A stretch of DNA of 9,499 nucleotides, from contig CAKKST010000129.1 of NCBI GenBank assembly GCA_919903585.1, positions 1-9,499 on the forward strand, written 5' to 3'. How positions within the stretch are numbered: the stretch's first letter is position 1; each line of letters begins with the position of its first letter. Made by a program: the position numbers and the translations under genes. Under the pieces are notes generated by a model. The model was not told where the DNA came from, did not search any database, and was given only the letters and a program-made list of their open reading frames with translations. Origin of the DNA: Nitrospiria bacterium. Its GTDB lineage: Bacteria > Nitrospirota > CAKKRA01 > 9FT-COMBO-42-15. Below are positions 6,257 through 9,499 of the stretch, in pieces.

Positions 6257-6763
6257 TTAAGCAGCGCCCACTACCTCATGCTCTTTTGGCATGGCAGGTA
6301 TGCCGAACTTGTCATTAAACTTGGTTACAATATATAATAGCGTCCTGTGATTCAGAAGGAGCCCCTTAAACATCTGCGTCTTTGTAAGCGCATCAAAGTA
6401 AAACTCATAGGAGAACTGCACCTGTTTTGCGACACCCTGCTCGTCCAGATTCATGTCATAGCTGTTTTCCAGGAATATGAGGTCATTTCTGAGTTCAGAA
6501 TAAAACTCATCCCTCTTGTTATCTTCCATATCTTTTAGCTTCTGCACATGATCAGGCGCCAGGGAAACGCCATTCAGCAGCACCATCAGTCCCGGATATT
6601 CCTTTGGCTGGATTATGCGCTGTCTCTTTTGCGAGCCTATTGGATAATCAATCTCAAAATGAAAACTGGCATTCTCATCCTTTACCTCTGTTACAGCGTG
6701 TTGATTCTCCTTGAGCCACTTTGCTATTGCATCCTTTGCCTGTTCTACTGTTGTAATCTCCAA
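6257..6763 (-). CDS. DUF2299-like protein of unknown function
   Basis: A 168-residue soluble acidic protein that I recognise as resembling DUF2299, a family of small proteins best known from archaea and some anaerobic bacteria. The pattern is an N-terminal helix ending in WLKEN (16-20), DENASFHFEIDYP (29-41), a strand with IIQPKEYPGLMVLLNGVSLAPDH (50-72), a charged helix with FYSELRNDLIF (87-97), and a final FYFDALTKTQMF helix pair (121-132). The order of strands and helices recalls secretion-chaperone-like folds, but no partner is visible. The start is TTG at 6763, chosen because AGGAGG (6771-6776) is seven bases upstream and no better start follows. Function unknown; family call moderate. 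Confidence 0.75.
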   Translation of the reverse strand: MEITTVEQAKDAIAKWLKENQHAVTEVKDENASFHFEIDYPIGSQKRQRIIQPKEYPGLMVLLNGVSLAPDHVQKLKDMEDNKRDEFYSELRNDLIFLENSYDMNLDEQGVAKQVQFSYEFYFDALTKTQMFKGLLLNHRTLLYIVTKFNDKFGIPAMPKEHEVVGAA

Positions 6764-6770
6764 TGTAAAA

Positions 6771-6776
6771 CCTCCT
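6771..6776 (-). promoter_or_regulatory. Ribosome binding site that fixes a TTG start
   Basis: A complete AGGAGG on the minus strand lies seven bases before the TTG at 6763 and supports that rare start codon for the DUF2299-like gene. Confidence 0.8.
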
Positions 6777-6895
6777 ATTAATGATATTTATAACAATAAC
6801 TCAGATAATATTTAAAATACCCTGAGCTTTCTGATTGGCTATTATTCTATCATTTTTTATATTGCAACGCTATTATTATTTACCCCCTCACCCTA

Positions 6896-6918
6896 CCCTC
6901 TCCCCCAAGGGGAGAGGG
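6896..6918. repeat. 10-bp hairpin CCCTCTCCCC
   Basis: CCCTCTCCCC (6896-6905) pairs perfectly with GGGGAGAGGG (6909-6918) around a three-base CAA loop. A further CCCT (6891-6894) and AGGG nearby extend it imperfectly. This pyrimidine-rich palindrome is of the same style as those at 6100-6206 and is probably a dispersed repeat. Confidence 0.7.
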
Positions 6919-6930
6919 GATAAGGGAGAA

Positions 6931-7011
6931 TGAGAACTGGGGCGGCTCTATTCACTTTTGGGAGGAGGGGAGGAATCATGGAAGAATGAAATAGAGCCGC
7001 CCCGCTTCTCA
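6931..7011. repeat. Spaced inverted repeat with 22-base arms
   Basis: Arms 6931-6952 and 6990-7011 are inverted copies: 14 perfect pairs (GGGGCGGCTCTATT with AATAGAGCCGCCCC), one G-T pair, one mismatch, then six more pairs (TGAGAA with TTCTCA). The 37-base interior is purine-rich (GGAGGAGGGGAGG). The form suits a miniature mobile element or a dispersed palindrome. No target-site duplication was identified. Confidence 0.7.
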
Positions 7012-7040
7012 CTTCCCCCTTTATTAAAGGCAAAACTATT

Positions 7041-7164
7041 TAACAGAAAAATAACAGGTCTAAAGACCTGTTTCTACAGACCTGTCTCTACAAACCCTCG
7101 CAATTCGTAGAAACAGACCTTTAGGTCTGTTATTATTTTCATTGCCTTTTGTGCCAATCAATTG
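7041..7164. repeat. Palindromic repeat, copy 1 (124 bp)
   Basis: Same sequence as 7430-7539 apart from one substitution and a 14-base tandem duplication (GACCTGTTTCTACA then GACCTGTCTCTACA, 7065-7092). It contains two hairpins with 7-bp stems, ACAGGTC-TAAA-GACCTGT (7054-7071) and ACAGACC-TTTA-GGTCTGT (7113-7130). Taken as a whole, the element is an imperfect inverted repeat. Outer 8-bp inverted ends AAAGGCAA (7026-7033) and TTGCCTTT (7142-7149) may mark the true element limits for this copy. Confidence 0.85.
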
Positions 7165-7202
7165 AGCTGCTTTTCTTGGAATAAGAACCAATGTTTATCC
7201 TT

Positions 7203-7409
7203 TCAACTCAATAACGAATAAATGCTATAACCTGCAACGAGTATCCCGATGACCAGATTCAGCGGTCTGGTGGCCTCTGACGGATTAGGCATAAACAGGG
7301 CATCTATTCTCATGGCCTCTGTAATCTTGCTGCGCACAAAAAATGTCAATATCAGGAAGACCCCATAAATTATGCCTATTACAGTTACAATCGTATCCAA
7401 ATTTTTCAT
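7203..7409 (-). CDS. Small two-helix membrane protein, unknown function
   Basis: A 68-residue protein with two predicted membrane helices (about 6-25 and 49-67) joined by a polar loop with VRSKITEAMRIDALFMPNPSEATRPLN split between basic and acidic residues; both termini would lie on the same side. No family is recognised. The ATG at 7409 has only a poor purine run upstream, so expression may be low or the start may differ. The gene is bracketed by two copies of one palindromic repeat, so its promoter must overlap or lie beyond copy 2, and copy 1 may act as its transcription end. The narK terminator (7561-7591) separates it from narK, so it is an independent unit. Confidence 0.6.
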   Translation of the reverse strand: MKNLDTIVTVIGIIYGVFLILTFFVRSKITEAMRIDALFMPNPSEATRPLNLVIGILVAGYSIYSLLS

Positions 7410-7429
7410 GCTGAAAATATCTTTCGTTT

Positions 7430-7539
7430 TAACAGAAAAATAACAGGTCTAAAGACCTGTCTCTACAAACCCTCGCAATTCGTAGAAACAGACCTTTAGG
7501 TCTGTTATTATTTTCATTGCCCTTTGTGCCAATCAATTG
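7430..7539. repeat. Palindromic repeat, copy 2 (110 bp)
   Basis: This direct copy of 7041-7164 carries a single 14-base unit instead of two. Hairpins lie at 7443-7460 and 7488-7505. Its right end runs into a 7-bp palindrome TGCCAAT-CA-ATTGGCA (7527-7542) that is broken in copy 1, where the similarity stops at ATTG. The copy occupies almost all of the space between the small membrane protein gene and the narK terminator. Confidence 0.85.
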
Positions 7540-7560
7540 GCATGAATTTTTCATAATAAG

Positions 7561-7591
7561 AAAAAGAGGGAAGGCCGTGAGGCCTTCCCTC
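7561..7591 (-). terminator. Intrinsic terminator of narK
   Basis: GAGGGAAGGCC (7566-7576) pairs perfectly over 11 bp with 7581-7591 around a four-base loop. On the minus strand it is followed by TTTTT (7565-7561). It begins 22 bases after the narK stop codon, the expected place and orientation. Confidence 0.9.
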
Positions 7592-7612
7592 ATACAGATA
7601 CACCATTACACA

Positions 7613-9322
7613 CTATTGATGCAAGTCAATGTGCTTCATCTTCTCCTTCTCACCATCAGAAAGCTTATCCCACCATGTGCCGCCTGAATTGCCGAAGTCA
7701 AACCGCTCGCTTCCCTTGCGGGTATAATACCACCAGTTCAGGAAGTTGGCATACGCATAGAAGATTGCGGCGCCTGCGAAGAACGGGATGGCGCTGCCGG
7801 TCTTGGTTATGGCCATGCCGATAAGCGAGGTAAAGATAAACGGACCATAGGCAGCCCACGCCCCTGTCCAGCCGAGCATCTGCGCGCCCTTGGCAGGCGA
7901 ATAGGCAAACACTATCGGATACTGACGGAAGGTCGCAGCGTTGGCCGTGCCTGTCATCAGGAACATAAAGAGCATTATGTAGACAAACCCCGGGAACTTT
8001 TCAAGCCCGGTAGGAGTAAGGTATCCTCCGAATATAAGGGCCAGACAAGCGCCTATCATCCCTAATATCGGGTATAACATGCCGACGCTTCCTCCCCACT
8101 TGTCCCATAGAGGGCCGGTGATAACACGGATGAGACCGCCGATGAGCGGGCCTAAGTAGGCGTATGCCAATGGATCGGGCGCGCCGTCAAAACCGCCGTA
8201 GATGGTCTTTATCATCATGGGAAATGCGGCCGCATAACCGGAGAACGAACCGAATGTCGTGATATAGGTTATGGTGCAATTCCATGAATGCGTGAGCGCC
8301 CTGTTCCTCGTGCTCAGAATTTCAAACTGGCCCTTGAAACCTCTCGCCTTGACAGTAACGCTTCTTAGGAATACTGCACAGAGAATAAAGGCTAATATGA
8401 GAAACGGGACATACCAGAACGCTGCATTCTGCACCCACATGGGCTTTTTTATCACATTTTTGACCGTTACGTCAGTAATTTCGCCCGTAGGTTTTCTTGT
8501 AACATCTACCTTTATGCCCTTGGTCGGCACTACCTCAACAATTTTGCCTGCGGCATCTTTCTTAACATCTACTTTTATGCCCTTGATCGTATCGGTCTCT
8601 TGAAAAACTACATCCTTAACAACATTGCCATCTTTCACAACCGTTATAGCGCTTGCCAATTCCGGCTTATTAACCACCACATCTTTAACCACGCCGTTGT
8701 CTTTCGTAACAGTTATCGCGCCCTTGATTGCATCGGCCTTTGTAAAAATCTGCGGCCCTCCTACAACAGCCCCCAATGCTGCAAAGCCTATAATCCACGG
8801 CGTTACAAACTGGACAACGCTAACACCGAAGTTGCCAAAGCCTGCCTGAATACCCATTGAGAGGCCCTGAAGCCTCTTCGGGAAAAAGATGCTCGTGGAA
8901 GGCATGTATGAGGAAAAGTCTCCCCCTCCCATGCCTGAAAGGAATCCGATGACCATGAATGTCCAAAATCCCGTGTTCAGGTCCTGCACTGCATAACCCA
9001 GCCAGACCATAGGTATGAGTTTGATGATGGTCGCAATGCTTATGACCGGCCTTGTTCCGAGTACCGGGATAAAGTAAGAATGTATCAGTCTCAATGTGCC
9101 GGATGCGAACCCAGGTATGGCCGCGAGCCAAAAGAGCTCCATGGTGGTAAACTTAAACCCGATAGCAGGAAGCCTCACAACTACAGCGCTCATGACAAAC
9201 CATGTGGCGAACGAAAAGATTAGCGAGAATGTGGTTATACCGCATGTGCGCCACGCAATACTGCTGCCGGTCTCTTTCCAGAACTGCGGGTCTTCCGGCT
9301 CCCATCTTGGTAATCTTGCCAT
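7613..9322 (-). CDS. narK: NarK-type nitrate/nitrite transporter with large loop insert
   Basis: A 569-residue major facilitator of the nitrate/nitrite porter family with 12 predicted helices, about 100 residues longer than typical NarK. Family marks: R78 in helix 2 (GTLRLI) and R399 in helix 8 (GGLIRVITGPLWDKWGG), the positions of the two substrate-binding arginines of E. coli NarK; the helix 4 nitrate signature with GMGGGDFSSYM (130-140); and GWTGAWAAYGPF (484-495) late in the protein. It exchanges or imports nitrate and nitrite across the inner membrane; direction cannot be told. Residues about 195-293 are a soluble, Lys/Val/Asp-rich insert with internal repeats in the loop between helices 5 and 6, predicted periplasmic. 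The ATG has GGGAG about five bases upstream and a palindrome 35-52 bases upstream. It has its own terminator. Confidence 0.93.
   Translation of the reverse strand: MARLPRWEPEDPQFWKETGSSIAWRTCGITTFSLIFSFATWFVMSAVVVRLPAIGFKFTTMELFWLAAIPGFASGTLRLIHSYFIPVLGTRPVISIATIIKLIPMVWLGYAVQDLNTGFWTFMVIGFLSGMGGGDFSSYMPSTSIFFPKRLQGLSMGIQAGFGNFGVSVVQFVTPWIIGFAALGAVVGGPQIFTKADAIKGAITVTKDNGVVKDVVVNKPELASAITVVKDGNVVKDVVFQETDTIKGIKVDVKKDAAGKIVEVVPTKGIKVDVTRKPTGEITDVTVKNVIKKPMWVQNAAFWYVPFLILAFILCAVFLRSVTVKARGFKGQFEILSTRNRALTHSWNCTITYITTFGSFSGYAAAFPMMIKTIYGGFDGAPDPLAYAYLGPLIGGLIRVITGPLWDKWGGSVGMLYPILGMIGACLALIFGGYLTPTGLEKFPGFVYIMLFMFLMTGTANAATFRQYPIVFAYSPAKGAQMLGWTGAWAAYGPFIFTSLIGMAITKTGSAIPFFAGAAIFYAYANFLNWWYYTRKGSERFDFGNSGGTWWDKLSDGEKEKMKHIDLHQ
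8444..8740 (-). repeat. Repeat-bearing insert within narK
   Basis: The insert encodes four related units in two pairs. Pair one: AITVTKDNGVVKDVVV and AITVVKDGNVVKDVVF, 23 codons apart. Pair two: KGIKVDVKKDAAGKIVEVV and KGIKVDVTRKPTGEITDVT, 21 codons apart. DNA supports recent duplication for pair two: 8500-8526 and 8563-8589 agree at 25 of 27 bases. Pair one (8608 onward and 8677 onward) is more diverged. Confidence 0.8.
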
Positions 9323-9356
9323 AAAAACTCCCTCCCTCTTTTCATCTCTGTGTAGG

Positions 9357-9374
9357 GCAGGGCTTTAGCCCTGC
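9357..9374. repeat. Hairpin in the narK upstream region
   Basis: GCAGGGC (9357-9363) pairs with GCCCTGC (9368-9374) across TTTA, giving the same CTTTAG apex as the repeats at 7054-7130. It lies between the upstream terminator and narK, 35-52 bases before the narK ATG, so it could fall in the promoter or leader. No FNR or NarL consensus site was recognised around it. Confidence 0.65.
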
Positions 9375-9379
9375 ATTTC

Positions 9380-9417
9380 AAAAAAAAGCGGAGGCAGACG
9401 ATATCCCCGCCTCCGCT
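9380..9417 (-). terminator. Intrinsic terminator of the gene upstream of narK
   Basis: AGCGGAGGC (9387-9395) pairs perfectly with GCCTCCGCT (9409-9417). On the minus strand the stem is followed by TTTTTTTT (9387-9380). It starts 28 bases after the stop codon of the partial gene at the right edge and would keep that transcript from running into narK. Confidence 0.9.
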
Positions 9418-9444
9418 CAATAAAACCACTCTGCTAAATCTACT

Positions 9445-9499
9445 TTATTTATACTGAACAATATTCTCTGGCGCTTCCCTTCTATACCATCTCACAACC
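9445..9499 (-). CDS. C-terminal end of a gene running off the right edge
   Basis: One minus-strand frame is open from the edge to a TAA at 9447-9445 and would end in the residues WYRREAPENIVQYK. The other two minus frames hit stops at once. The strong terminator just downstream in the same orientation supports a real gene end here. Only about 17 codons are visible, so neither family nor function can be named. Confidence 0.5.
   Translation of the reverse strand, partial: VVRWYRREAPENIVQYK

Larger units (their letters stand above)
6764..7202. other. 439-base intergenic stretch filled with palindromes
   Basis: No gene is seen here. From the left it holds the ribosome binding site of the DUF2299-like gene, about 100 AT-rich bases that must carry its promoter (no convincing box pair), a C/G-rich hairpin (6896-6918), a large spaced inverted repeat (6931-7011), and the first copy of the duplicated repeat (7041-7164). 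The last 38 bases before the small membrane protein stop are unremarkable. Confidence 0.7.

Noticed and set aside
6781..6900. Promoter TTGCAA - 17 - TAATAG for the DUF2299-like gene (minus strand)
   Set aside because: The -10 box matches only three of six consensus bases and the region is AT-rich enough to give such matches by chance.
7041..7539. CRISPR array
   Set aside because: There are only two long copies, internally palindromic, separated by a gene rather than by short regular spacers.
8271..9368. Plus- and minus-strand frames of up to 110 codons within narK
   Set aside because: They lie in alternate frames of a clearly conserved NarK and mirror its repeats.
9323..9386. FNR (TTGAT-N4-ATCAA) or NarL-type sites controlling narK
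   Set aside because: No match was found in the short narK upstream region; only the GCAGGGC palindrome is there.

Overview
The window looks like chromosomal DNA of a Gram-negative, probably anaerobic or microaerobic bacterium of moderate GC. Visible support is an outer-membrane-type lipoprotein, a TatA translocase subunit, a NarK-type nitrate/nitrite carrier and a hemerythrin-like protein. The gene mix and the many small palindromes between genes would suit a Nitrospirota-like or related deep-branching lineage, but this is an impression and no marker gene here decides it.

Layout from left to right. (1) 58-1523, plus strand: a secreted or anchored protein of unknown function (93-797) behind a promoter placed so that the mRNA would begin at its ATG, then a two-gene toxin-antitoxin unit (870-1523) of the DUF6516/TumE type. 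(2) 1527-3903, minus strand: a tightly coupled operon tatA - radA - LolB-like lipoprotein. TatA is only 59 residues long and radA starts on the last base of its stop codon; the lipoprotein starts within the radA stop. The operon meets the toxin gene tail to tail with a 3-base gap. A good sigma70-type promoter lies upstream of tatA (3980-4008). (3) 4076-6062, minus strand: a second coupled operon of a hemerythrin-domain protein with a Cys-rich N-terminus, an exported NosD-type beta-helix protein with a C-terminal membrane anchor, and a four-helix membrane protein. (4) 6063-7612: a repeat-rich stretch holding a DUF2299-like gene (TTG start, strong ribosome binding site) and a 68-residue two-helix membrane protein that sits between two nearly identical 110/124-bp palindromic repeats. 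Several long perfect hairpins fill the gaps. (5) 7613-9499, minus strand: narK with its own intrinsic terminator, preceded by a strong terminator and the last codons of another minus-strand gene.

How the parts may work together: narK moves nitrate and/or nitrite across the inner membrane. A hemerythrin-domain protein suggests O2 or NO binding, and the co-encoded beta-helix and membrane proteins suggest an envelope-located function, but a link to narK is only inferred from proximity. The tatA-radA-lipoprotein operon looks like housekeeping. The most unusual points are a roughly 100-residue internally repeated insert in the predicted periplasmic loop between helices 5 and 6 of NarK, the hemerythrin/beta-helix/membrane protein operon, and the duplicated palindromic repeats around the small membrane protein gene. 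No tRNA, rRNA, CRISPR array or insertion sequence was seen.
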